Program-made: the position numbers and the translations under genes
The notes under the pieces: generated by a model
Databases searched by the model: none
The model's input: only the letters and a program-made list of their open reading frames with translations
Told to the model about the DNA's origin: nothing
Part shown: positions 1-6,277 of the stretch, in pieces
Layout of the letters: every line of letters starts with the position of its first letter
Numbering within the stretch: position 1 is the stretch's first letter
NCBI GenBank assembly: GCA_002773975.1
Contig: PEZR01000065.1
Span: 4,843 to 13,083, forward strand
Direction of reading: 5' to 3'
DNA: 8,241 bases
Source of the DNA: Bdellovibrio sp. CG10_big_fil_rev_8_21_14_0_10_47_8
Lineage (GTDB): Bacteria > Bdellovibrionota > Bdellovibrionia > Bdellovibrionales > Bdellovibrionaceae

Positions 1-181
1 TCGGACTTTGAAATCCTGAACTCATCAAGTCCTGAGTATTTTCCTGGAGTTGCCAATAGCTTTGTGCCTGCGCAAACTCGCCCGAGTTTTTAACAACAAC
101 CGGCGAGGGCACCTGAGCCAGGGCCGCAGTGGTTATGAAAATACTGGTCAATAAAGTAACAAAGGTGGTCGCTCGATTCAT
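1..181 (-). CDS. Exported protein of unknown function, N-terminal part only
   Basis: The reading frame starts at the ATG on the minus strand (positions 181-179) and runs off the left edge after 60 codons. The product begins with a clear Sec signal peptide: Arg at residue 3, then a hydrophobic stretch (residues 6-20) ending in TAALA, with likely cleavage before QVPSP (after about residue 22). The visible mature part (SYWQLQENTQDLMSS) is polar and Gln-rich and matches no family I recognise. An in-frame TAG lies 15 codons upstream with no ATG, GTG or TTG between, so this ATG is the only plausible start. No Shine-Dalgarno sequence precedes it. The gene is read in the same direction as the efflux operon, 162 bp downstream of macB, but seems to have its own promoter. 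Function unknown; likely periplasmic or envelope-associated. Confidence 0.75.
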   Translation of the reverse strand, partial: MNRATTFVTLLTSIFITTAALAQVPSPVVVKNSGEFAQAQSYWQLQENTQDLMSSGFQSP

Positions 182-188
182 CGGGCTG

Positions 189-194
189 AGTATA
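189..194 (-). promoter_or_regulatory. Putative -10 box (TATACT) of the exported-protein gene
   Basis: Read on the minus strand, TATACT ends 7 nt before the ATG at 181. A sigma-70 start site about 7 nt after the -10 box would fall on or next to the A of the ATG, so the mRNA would have little or no leader. This fits the absence of a ribosome-binding site. No good -35 is visible; TTCTCA at about 18 nt spacing is the best and is weak. The box resembles the TAnACT -10 elements proposed at 4670 and 6242. Confidence 0.4.
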
Positions 195-285
195 GCAGAG
201 GGGGTGGATTCTTGAGAATAATCGCTACTGAAATGCGAAACATTCCGCCTGAAATTTAGAGGTTATCTTCAGCTGGAGTGGATAC

Positions 286-312
286 GTTCTGACCAGGTTT
301 GGTCTATAGAAC
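286..312. repeat. Imperfect inverted repeat in the macB/exported-gene spacer
   Basis: Arms GTTCTGACCA (286-295) and TGGTC plus AGAAC (300-304, 308-312) can pair through 10 base pairs, with a 4-nt loop (296-299) and a 3-nt bulge (TAT, 305-307). It lies 32 bp beyond the macB stop, in the 182-343 spacer. On the minus strand no T-run follows, so it is not a classical intrinsic terminator for macB. On the plus strand TTTT follows at 313-316, but no plus-strand gene ends here. It could be an mRNA 3'-end stabilising structure or an operator. Nothing else in the spacer stands out apart from the -10 box near 190. Confidence 0.3.
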
Positions 313-343
313 TTTTAGACAGATACGAAAGTTTTCCAGAAAT

Positions 344-2305
344 TTATTCAAATCGGAGGGCATCGATCGGATGAAGTCCCGAGGCTTGTCGCGCCGGATA
401 GACACCAAAAAGAATTCCAATGAAGGCCGAAGTAAAAAATGACAGAACGATGGAACTCAAAGAGACCGAAGTCGTCCAGCCAGCTGCCGAGGACAAAATA
501 AGGGTTGCGAGCCAGCCCAAAATAATGCCGGCAACTCCTCCGACGGCGCTGACTACCACGGACTCGGATAAAAACTGCAGCAGAATATCCTTGCGACGAG
601 CGCCAATGGCCTTTCGAAGCCCAATTTCTTTGGTCCTTTCCGTGACGGATACAAGCATGATGTTCATGATGCCGATACCTCCGACAATCAGAGAAATCGC
701 GGCGATGGCCGCCAACAAAAGAGACAAGGTTTTTGAGGTTTGAGACAGTGCCGCTTGAATGTCTGCCATGTTAAAAATTTGAAATGCATCTTCCTGGGCC
801 GATGGGGGGACTCGTTTTCGTCTTAGCATAAGCTCCAAAATACTGTTTTGGGTAGGTTCAATATTTTTGGAGTCATTCACCTCTAGCTCGATGGAATCGA
901 GGTAAACCTTTCCCATCAAACGATGCATGGCCGTGAGCACGGGAACAATGATGACGTCGTCTTGGTTGCGAAATCCGCTGGCGCCTTTTTCAGGTAAGAC
1001 TCCGATGATCTGAAAATTGATTTTGTTGATCTTAATCATTTCGCCAATTGGATTTTGGTCCTCAAATAATTCGTGCAAAAGCGTCGCCCCAATCACAGCG
1101 ACCCGGGCCCGCATTTGATTTTCTTGCTCGGAAAAAAAGCGTCCAGCAACAGGTTCAGAGGCATGCATTTGCGCATAGGGCGGTGATGCTCCGGTGATCT
1201 GAGTGCTCCAATTTTTATTCAAATAAGTCACTTGTCCTCGACCATTCACCAAGGGGGCCGAATATTTGAGGCTCGGAATTTGATCTTGCAGTGCTTTGGC
1301 GTCTTCTTCGGTCAACCGAGTGGTCGCCCCTGATTCTTGAGCGACTCCGGCGACGCGGACCGCCCCTGAACGCAAAATGAGGAGATTGGATCCCAGTGAG
1401 GAAAGCTGCTGCTCAATTTGCTCTTGAGCCCCTTTTCCCAGTGCCAGCATCGCAACCACAGCGGCAACTCCAATCATGATTCCCAAAATGGACAGCCCCG
1501 TGCGGACCTTATTGGCCATTAAGGTCCGAAAACCTTGATGGAAATAAACAGTGAGTTCTTGGAGATTCCAAGATTTTGAGTGAGACGGAGTGGGCTCTGC
1601 TTTTTGCTGGTTCGTGGATAGGTTGACGGGCAGGGCCTCTCGTCGAGTGTCAGATTGAATCAGACCGTCTCTCATGCGAATCAGGCGTTTGGCTTGTTGG
1701 CCAATCTCTTCTTCATGGGTCACCATGATAACGGTGATGCCCATGTCATTGAGAGAATGCAAAATTCGAAGAATTTCTTTTTCGCTGGTAGAGTCCAGGT
1801 TGCCGGTGGGTTCATCAGCAAAAATAATTTGCGGACGATTGACCAGCGCCCGAGCAATCGCCACCCGCTGTTGCTGGCCTCCAGAGAGTTCGTTGGGATG
1901 GTGATCTTGTCGATCACTGAGGCCGACTTCTGCCAAGAGTTCCTTGGGCACAGGGCTATCGGTATTTTTCTGGGAATAAAGTAGAGGTAACGCAACATTG
2001 TCGTAGGCCGATATTCTGGCTAAGAGATTGAACTGCTGAAAAATGAAACCAATTTGTTCTCGACGAAGAACCGCGAGAGCATCTTCATCCAACTTCGAAA
2101 CTTCATGACCATTTAACTTGTAGGATCCTGATGTGGGGACATCCAGCAGCCCCAGGATATGCATCAGAGTTGACTTGCCCGAGCCCGACGGCCCCATGAT
2201 AGCCACAAAGTCGCCATTTGCAATGGTCAGAGAAATTCCTTTGAGCACGGTGAGCTCTTGCTGGCCCATGCGGTAAGTTTTGGTGATGTTGTTGATTTCA
2301 ATCAT
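344..2305 (-). CDS. macB: MacB-type ABC transporter: fused ATPase and permease
   Basis: This is the inner-membrane motor of a MacA-MacB-TolC-type tripartite pump. The 653-residue length and N-terminal ATPase/C-terminal permease order fit the MacB family. Visible ATPase motifs are Walker A GPSGSGKST (38-46), Q-loop FQQ (89-91), signature LSGGQQQRVAIARAL (140-154), Walker B IIFADEP (160-166, Glu165) and H-loop His197. A polar linker (about 215-250) leads to the first membrane helix (about 268-290). A periplasmic MacB-type domain (about 291-525) and three further helices (about 526-551, 578-606, 616-636) follow. The block around VGGIGIMNIMLVSVTERTKE (541-560) is highly typical of MacB/FtsX permeases. 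All catalytic residues are present. It is the last operon gene, starting 12 bp after the macA stop; no clear Shine-Dalgarno precedes the ATG, so translational coupling is likely. Macrolide export is known for E. coli MacB, but this family also moves peptides, lipids and siderophores, so the substrate is unknown. Confidence 0.95.
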   Translation of the reverse strand: MIEINNITKTYRMGQQELTVLKGISLTIANGDFVAIMGPSGSGKSTLMHILGLLDVPTSGSYKLNGHEVSKLDEDALAVLRREQIGFIFQQFNLLARISAYDNVALPLLYSQKNTDSPVPKELLAEVGLSDRQDHHPNELSGGQQQRVAIARALVNRPQIIFADEPTGNLDSTSEKEILRILHSLNDMGITVIMVTHEEEIGQQAKRLIRMRDGLIQSDTRREALPVNLSTNQQKAEPTPSHSKSWNLQELTVYFHQGFRTLMANKVRTGLSILGIMIGVAAVVAMLALGKGAQEQIEQQLSSLGSNLLILRSGAVRVAGVAQESGATTRLTEEDAKALQDQIPSLKYSAPLVNGRGQVTYLNKNWSTQITGASPPYAQMHASEPVAGRFFSEQENQMRARVAVIGATLLHELFEDQNPIGEMIKINKINFQIIGVLPEKGASGFRNQDDVIIVPVLTAMHRLMGKVYLDSIELEVNDSKNIEPTQNSILELMLRRKRVPPSAQEDAFQIFNMADIQAALSQTSKTLSLLLAAIAAISLIVGGIGIMNIMLVSVTERTKEIGLRKAIGARRKDILLQFLSESVVVSAVGGVAGIILGWLATLILSSAAGWTTSVSLSSIVLSFFTSAFIGILFGVYPARQASGLHPIDALRFE

Positions 2306-2317
2306 GGATTATTGGCG

Positions 2318-3280
2318 TCAGTTTTTGCGACGACTGCCTCCACTTCCGGGGCGACGGCTATTGCCAAAGGGTGAGAAGGGATTTTTTGATCCACTCGCTG
2401 CAGAATTCAGTTCAGCTCGGAGGGCGACGTCGCCCTCTTTGAGCCCGGCAAGGACTTCGGATTTCTTTCCGTCCGAAAGTCCCACAGTCACCTCTCGGTC
2501 CTCGACGGTGCCGTTGACGGTTATCGCTACCGTTGATTTGCCATCAATTAAACGGAGGGCTTCGCTGGGAAGAAGAAGAACATCTTTTTTTGAAGCTAAA
2601 TGGAAATTTACATTGGCGGTCATTCCCGCCCGCATAAATTCTGGGGTGGAGGTGGGCAGAACATCAACCAAATAGGTAGTGACGTTGTTCACCGTTTTGG
2701 CTTCAAAGGCGATCTGATCCACCAGGGCCGGAATTTGTGTCTCTGGATAAGCATCCAGGGTGATTTCAGCTTTTTGCTTGAGTTGAATTTTAGCAATGTC
2801 TGTTTCGTCGACCTGGGCCTTTACGGTGAGTCGGTCCGACATGGCAAAAATGGCTTCCGAGTTGGTGATGGTCTGGCCGGGTTCGACATTGCGAAGGATG
2901 ATTGTTCCAGCCAGTGGAGAAATGATCGGGGTTCGGCGATAGAGTTCTTCCCACCGCGTGACCTCTTCCGGTCCTCGAGCTCGAGCAGAGTCCATCATCG
3001 CAGCCCTTTCTGTGGAGCTCATCCAGGCAATGATTTGTCCCTTCCGAACCACGGTCCCTTCTTTAATAAGGACCTCATCGATTCTGCCTGCGATGGGTGC
3101 TTTGATCTCGAGTCGATTTTCCGGCTGAACTGTGCCCGTGGCTAAAATACGGATGTCGAGATCGCCCCTGGTGACCGGGTATTCTGCCCAAAGGGTGTTG
3201 TTTTTTTGCCGAGTCATCCAAAAGACCCCGGCCAGGACAAAAATAATGGCAGCTCCGATGATCACAGATTTTTTTTTCAC
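2318..3280 (-). CDS. macA: MacA-like periplasmic adaptor (membrane-fusion protein), short hairpin
   Basis: This adaptor should bridge the MacB permease and the outer-membrane channel. I chose the GTG at 3280, giving 320 residues: it overlaps the tolC-like stop as GTGA and has AGGAG 7 nt upstream. A GTG at 3313 would add 11 residues and has a weaker AAGGA before it. The protein has an N-terminal membrane anchor (5-22, after KKK), a first lipoyl half (about 57-88, APIAGRIDEVLIKEGTVVRKG), a second lipoyl half (about 118-147, SPLAGTIILRNVEPGQTI), a beta-barrel (about 150-230) and a membrane-proximal domain (about 231-290). It ends in a basic Gly/Ser/Arg-rich tail (about 297-320). The segment between the lipoyl halves, normally a long coiled-coil hairpin contacting TolC, is only about 29 residues. 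The order tolC-macA-macB with tight junctions supports one complex. The adaptor assignment is firm; exact MacA orthology is less so. Confidence 0.9.
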   Translation of the reverse strand: MKKKSVIIGAAIIFVLAGVFWMTRQKNNTLWAEYPVTRGDLDIRILATGTVQPENRLEIKAPIAGRIDEVLIKEGTVVRKGQIIAWMSSTERAAMMDSARARGPEEVTRWEELYRRTPIISPLAGTIILRNVEPGQTITNSEAIFAMSDRLTVKAQVDETDIAKIQLKQKAEITLDAYPETQIPALVDQIAFEAKTVNNVTTYLVDVLPTSTPEFMRAGMTANVNFHLASKKDVLLLPSEALRLIDGKSTVAITVNGTVEDREVTVGLSDGKKSEVLAGLKEGDVALRAELNSAASGSKNPFSPFGNSRRPGSGGSRRKN

Positions 3281-4542
3281 TCGAGAGCTCCTTGTCCTTG
3301 AGTTTGAATCCACACGGCTTCCTTGAGCACTCGGTCTTTTTGGCTCGCTAGATAATTTTTTTGTCGTGCGATCAGGTCATTTTCAATTTGATCCCAGTCA
3401 TTGAAGCTGATCAGTCCGTTATTGTACTGGCTGCGAGCAATTTCGGCCCGTGTTTGCGCGGCCTTTTGAAAGCTCCCGTCGACCTTGAGTTTGCTCACGG
3501 CCTCGACATAGTTATTGTAAGCCTGGCGAAGACGAAGATGGGTTTCTTGTTGACTGGAAGTTTTGCTGAACTGACTGGCTGACAGTTTTGCGGCGGAGCT
3601 TCGATAGCTAGAAATATCTTTGCCCCCGTCAAAAAATGGAAAAGTCAAACTGGCACCAATTGACCACTCGCGGTTTTTTGGGAAAAAACTCGTATCTGTT
3701 TGTCCCCAGGACCCGGTCAAATCCAAGCTTGGAAAAAACGAAGAGCGAGATAAACTCAAGCCTGCCATGCTGGCCGCGAGGTCGGCCTGTGCTTGTCGGC
3801 TTTCCGGAGTTTCCTGAGCAAGATGCAAAAAGTCTGGAGACTGTGGGCTTGGAGCCAGGCTGGGCACTGGTTCGGTCAAAGTGATCTCTTCTTCGAACGG
3901 GAGCCCCAACTCTTGAGCCAGAGCTATTTCGGCCAACTTTAGCTGATGAGCCGATTGAAGGTTCTCGTGCTGAGCTTGAGCTAAGTAGGCTTCAGAGAGA
4001 AGGACAGATCCTTTGTTCTCGCGACCACTTTCATATCGGAGTTCTACCAACCGTAGATCCTCCCGGCGCCTTTGGGTAATATTGTCGCTCAATTTTTTGC
4101 TCTCCATTGCCGACAGCAGATTTTGGTAATTCGTGACCAGCTGGGTTCGAAGACTTAATTCAGTGATCTGCAGGGTGGCTGCTGCGCTCTGCGTATTGGC
4201 TCTTGCCTGGGACAACTTGGCCTGATCTTGAAATCCAGAAAACAAGTTCTGAGAGGCCTTCAGGCTTGCTGAGTAAGATTGAGAGTTGCTGGAACTGGGA
4301 TCGAGAACCCCATCTTGTCCATAGTTCAGCGAGCCTGAAATTTTCGGGAAAAAGCCGCTGGAAGCTCCGGACTCCAGCTCGGCAGTGGTTCGAAATATGG
4401 CCTGTGCCGATTTCAGCTGGGGACTGTTCTTTTTGAAAAGCTCAAGACTGTCGTTCCAGCCGAGAGTCGCTGCGCCTGACGACAAAGGAATAAAAAAAAG
4501 AAGACTCAGCAGAGCTCTCCCTCGAAGAGAAAAGTCGTTCAT
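3277..4542 (-). CDS. TolC-like outer-membrane efflux channel (OEP family)
   Basis: This should be the outer-membrane exit duct of the pump, a trimer of beta-barrel and periplasmic alpha-barrel. The 421-residue length is normal for the family. A signal peptide (about 1-24, hydrophobic core LLSLLFFIPL, Ala-X-Ala near 22-25) precedes two OEP repeats. Each repeat has a paired beta-hairpin: FFPKISGSLNYGQD (64-77) with SASLKASQNLFSGF (91-104), and FFPSLDLTGSWGQTD (269-283) with WSIGASLTFPFFDGGK (293-308). Long amphipathic helices follow each (about 105-215 and 309-410). The N-terminal motif SLELFKKNSPQLKSAQA is typical of OEP proteins. It is the first gene of the operon and overlaps macA by 4 bp. 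No strong ribosome site or promoter was found upstream; the 189-bp spacer to the divergent gene at 4732 must hold its promoter. A generic type I secretion or RND channel role is possible, but the neighbours point to the MacAB-like pump. Confidence 0.93.
   Translation of the reverse strand: MNDFSLRGRALLSLLFFIPLSSGAATLGWNDSLELFKKNSPQLKSAQAIFRTTAELESGASSGFFPKISGSLNYGQDGVLDPSSSNSQSYSASLKASQNLFSGFQDQAKLSQARANTQSAAATLQITELSLRTQLVTNYQNLLSAMESKKLSDNITQRRREDLRLVELRYESGRENKGSVLLSEAYLAQAQHENLQSAHQLKLAEIALAQELGLPFEEEITLTEPVPSLAPSPQSPDFLHLAQETPESRQAQADLAASMAGLSLSRSSFFPSLDLTGSWGQTDTSFFPKNREWSIGASLTFPFFDGGKDISSYRSSAAKLSASQFSKTSSQQETHLRLRQAYNNYVEAVSKLKVDGSFQKAAQTRAEIARSQYNNGLISFNDWDQIENDLIARQKNYLASQKDRVLKEAVWIQTQGQGALE
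3288..3292 (-). promoter_or_regulatory. Shine-Dalgarno AGGAG deciding the macA start
   Basis: On the minus strand AGGAG lies 7 nt before the GTG at 3280, inside the last codons of the tolC-like gene. Together with the GTGA stop/start overlap at 3277-3280 it favours this start over the GTG at 3313 and predicts translational coupling of adaptor synthesis to the outer-membrane channel. Confidence 0.65.
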
Positions 4543-4645
4543 GGGAAAAATCTGAACTGATGCGGGAGGAAAAGCAAACTTCGCGACTCTCGTCTGGTTG
4601 CGTTGAGCTTATGGAAATCATAAGAAGATTCATCATTGAATATTT

Positions 4646-4675
4646 TTGACACTTCTTTGTGGACCGGCCTAGACT
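4646..4675 (+). promoter_or_regulatory. Putative sigma-70-type promoter of the HExxH-protein gene
   Basis: TTGACA (4646-4651), a perfect -35 consensus, and TAGACT (4670-4675) are 18 bp apart. The start site would fall near 4682, giving a leader of about 50 nt ahead of the ATG at 4732. The -35 region shares TATTTTT(G)ACACTTCT plus TGTG with the promoter proposed at 6220. It lies in the 4543-4731 spacer between divergent genes. The other half of that spacer holds no convincing minus-strand promoter that I can see. Confidence 0.55.
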
Positions 4676-4682
4676 TTGCGCA

Positions 4683-4710
4683 AATAAAGAGCGCAAGGGT
4701 GCGCTTTATT
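4683..4710 (+). promoter_or_regulatory. 5'-leader stem-loop of the HExxH-protein mRNA
   Basis: Arms AATAAAGAGCGC (4683-4694) and GCGCTTTATT (4701-4710) pair over 10 base pairs with one bulged base; the loop is AAGGGT. If the promoter at 4646-4675 is right, the hairpin forms the extreme 5' end of the transcript, about 20 nt before the ribosome site. That position fits an mRNA-stabilising element or a regulatory leader. No T-run follows on either strand and no gene ends here, so a terminator is unlikely. Confidence 0.45.
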
Positions 4711-4731
4711 ATTCATTCTCGTGGGGGGAAA

Positions 4732-5439
4732 ATGAAATCTAAAACTCAATCTTTTATTGCTGCATTGACCATCGTATTGGTCGCTGGCGTTTATGCCTTG
4801 CCAAGTTACGCTGTCAATTTTGATAAAAATGTTCCAGCAAATATCCAAAAACAGATGGTCGAAGATCTTGATTTTATCAATCAGATCCAAGGCAATGGTC
4901 AGACGCCTTTTCACAAATCTATTTATGGCAATGTTGACGGAGCGACCTACAAGAAGTTTTTTGAAACTCACATCGAAGCAGTGGGCATGAATTCTTGTGG
5001 CGGAGGCGCAGCGGTGGCTTGCGTGATTCCATTCTTGAACCCAAATAAAATGTGGCTGACTAAAAACTTTGTCGAATTCAGTCATCCACAGGTTGCGCGT
5101 GTGATGATTGTTTACCATGAGGCTCGCCATTCAGAGTCTGAGCATGGAAACTGGGGACACGATACCTGCCCAACTCCATTTTTGGATGAAAATGGCAAAG
5201 ACATGGCCAGCATCTGGACCGGCGCAAAATTGGCCGGCCAACCCGCTTGTGATTCAACAGAAAAAGGCTCTTACGGGTCTTCGACAATCATGTTGAAAAA
5301 CATTTCTAAGTTCTGCGCTAACTGCAGCGACAAAGTTAAAATGGATGCGGATATGTATGCGATTGATCAATTGGGTCGGATCGATCAGCCAAAGGTGAAA
5401 GCAGCGATGCTCGCTGATTTCAATGCGACAGCAAAATAA
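4732..5439 (+). CDS. Secreted HExxH-motif protein, putative zinc metalloprotease-like
   Basis: The product has 235 residues. The ATG at 4732 is chosen because it follows a G-rich ribosome site (GGGGGGAA, 4723-4730) and opens a clean signal peptide: MKSK, hydrophobic core 8-22, cleavage after PSYA at about residue 27. An upstream in-frame ATG at 4636 would bury the signal and lie before the promoter. A hydrophobic stretch (121-128, VARVMIVY) runs into HEARH (129-133), matching HExxH, the zinc-binding helix of many metalloproteases. Further histidines (138, 143) and a helix DADMYAID (205-212) could give a third ligand. Arg132 and the polar SES after the motif depart from the usual zincin consensus, so activity is unproven. 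Six cysteines (89, 97, 146, 173, 195, 198) suggest disulfides in the periplasm or outside the cell. It overlaps the next gene by 17 bp. I cannot name the family; a binding protein with a coincidental HExxH is possible. Confidence 0.8.
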   Translation: MKSKTQSFIAALTIVLVAGVYALPSYAVNFDKNVPANIQKQMVEDLDFINQIQGNGQTPFHKSIYGNVDGATYKKFFETHIEAVGMNSCGGGAAVACVIPFLNPNKMWLTKNFVEFSHPQVARVMIVYHEARHSESEHGNWGHDTCPTPFLDENGKDMASIWTGAKLAGQPACDSTEKGSYGSSTIMLKNISKFCANCSDKVKMDADMYAIDQLGRIDQPKVKAAMLADFNATAK

Positions 5440-6184
5440 AAAACCTCAGCGGTTTGTTTTGTGGATTGGAGGAGGGTTGGCCTTGGTCACCTTCCTCTTT
5501 TTATTTGCGCGGCACCAAGGTCAAAAAAACACGAAAATCGAATCATCTGAGCCCGTGGAGCTGGTGCCGACGGAGAAGATCGTTGCAGCTCAAGCTCCTG
5601 GCGCACCAACAGAGGTGGCGCCCTCCAACACGGAGCCCCCAGCAGAAGTTTTGAAGCAAAATACCCTGCCGTCATCTTTAAGTGCCGCCGATCTGGCAAA
5701 ATTCAAGGACTTTCAAGAAATTGCACGGTCAAAAAATGACAATGATCCGCGCTTAGACACAGAGTTCCGATCTCTATCCCCTGATCTGAAAAAGGCTTTG
5801 CAGGATTTTTATCAACAGATGGCTCCGGAAAAACGCAATGAAAAGGGGCTGGTTGTTTTTCTTATCGCCCGGGATTTGAAGACTGCTGATGATGCGCTTT
5901 TTTTGCGCTCAGTTTATGCCGAAGAGCCCTGTCTGAGTATGGAGAGCTGCAAAATATTAACAGCCTCGGATCCCCACCTGTCCTTTGCAGATCAGGTGTC
6001 CCTGAATTATCCGCAGATGGCAGGGCTCTATCAGTTGGAAAAAAAATTGGCAGCCAATCCTGAATTTTTAAAAGATCCAAACCTGAGAGAAAAAATTCGC
6101 GGCATTCTGGATCAGGCGGTTAAATACGGCGTTCCATCGGTGCAAAAACGGGCCGAAGAAATCCAAAACCGCTTTCGTTTGTAA
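5423..6184 (+). CDS. Membrane-anchored protein with Pro/Ala/Glu linker and helical domain
   Basis: The product has 253 residues of unknown function. A basic start (RQQNKKPQR) is followed by one membrane helix (about 11-29) and no cleavage motif, so it is probably anchored in the inner membrane with the rest in the periplasm. Residues 38-85 form a low-complexity linker rich in Pro, Ala, Glu and Val, of the kind that spans the periplasm. Residues about 87-253 are predicted mostly helical (for example SAADLAKFKDFQEIARS and LREKIRGILDQAVKYG), perhaps a HEAT- or TPR-like solenoid, though no repeat consensus is clear. Two cysteines (170, 176) lie in a short loop, CLSMESC. The ATG lies 17 bp inside the HExxH gene and has no clear ribosome site, so its translation is probably coupled to that gene and the two products may work together. 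Confidence 0.78.
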   Translation: MRQQNKKPQRFVLWIGGGLALVTFLFLFARHQGQKNTKIESSEPVELVPTEKIVAAQAPGAPTEVAPSNTEPPAEVLKQNTLPSSLSAADLAKFKDFQEIARSKNDNDPRLDTEFRSLSPDLKKALQDFYQQMAPEKRNEKGLVVFLIARDLKTADDALFLRSVYAEEPCLSMESCKILTASDPHLSFADQVSLNYPQMAGLYQLEKKLAANPEFLKDPNLREKIRGILDQAVKYGVPSVQKRAEEIQNRFRL

Positions 6185-6219
6185 AAATCTAGAGTTTTCA
6201 CGCAATTCTTCAGTTTATT

Positions 6220-6247
6220 TTTACACTTCTCTGTGCCAAGCTAAACT
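6220..6247 (+). promoter_or_regulatory. Putative promoter of the lipoprotein gene
   Basis: TTTACA (6220-6225) and TAAACT (6242-6247) are 16 bp apart, giving a start near 6254 and a leader of about 24 nt. The block from 6216 to 6235 is the same as 4641-4661 apart from one missing base and one T/C change. This supports both as real promoter elements. The rest of the 6185-6277 spacer shows no hairpin terminator for the preceding gene. Confidence 0.5.
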
Positions 6248-6265
6248 CATTCAGTGGACGTCAAC

Positions 6266-6271
6266 AGGGAG
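6266..6271 (+). promoter_or_regulatory. Shine-Dalgarno AGGGAG deciding the lipoprotein start
   Basis: AGGGAG sits 6 nt before the ATG at 6278. It favours that ATG over an in-frame GTG at 6254, which coincides with the predicted transcription start and would put eight unneeded residues ahead of the lipoprotein signal. Confidence 0.65.
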
Positions 6272-6277
6272 TGCATC

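Noticed and set aside
2600..3145. Open frame of 181 codons on the plus strand opposite macA
   Set aside because: It lies wholly antisense to a well-supported adaptor gene, has no recognisable domain, and its composition is what the complement of that gene would give.
3281..3313. MacA start at the GTG at 3313
   Set aside because: It has a weaker ribosome site and adds a polar stretch before the KKK-anchor; the GTGA overlap and AGGAG favour 3280. Not fully excluded.
4600..4640. TATGAT on the minus strand as -10 box for the efflux operon
   Set aside because: No acceptable -35 hexamer is found at 15-19 bp, and the leader would be long without a ribosome site; the operon promoter remains unidentified.
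4629..4640. TTCA-TCAT-TGAA partial palindrome as an operator
   Set aside because: Only four bases per arm match, which is common by chance, although the position between divergent genes is suggestive.
4636..4731. N-terminal extension of the HExxH protein from an upstream ATG
   Set aside because: It would place 32 residues before a normal signal peptide and lies before the predicted promoter and leader hairpin.
4669..5130. Open frame of 153 codons on the minus strand opposite the HExxH gene
   Set aside because: It is antisense to a gene with signal peptide, motif and conserved-looking codon structure; it has no domain and would cross the divergent promoter region.
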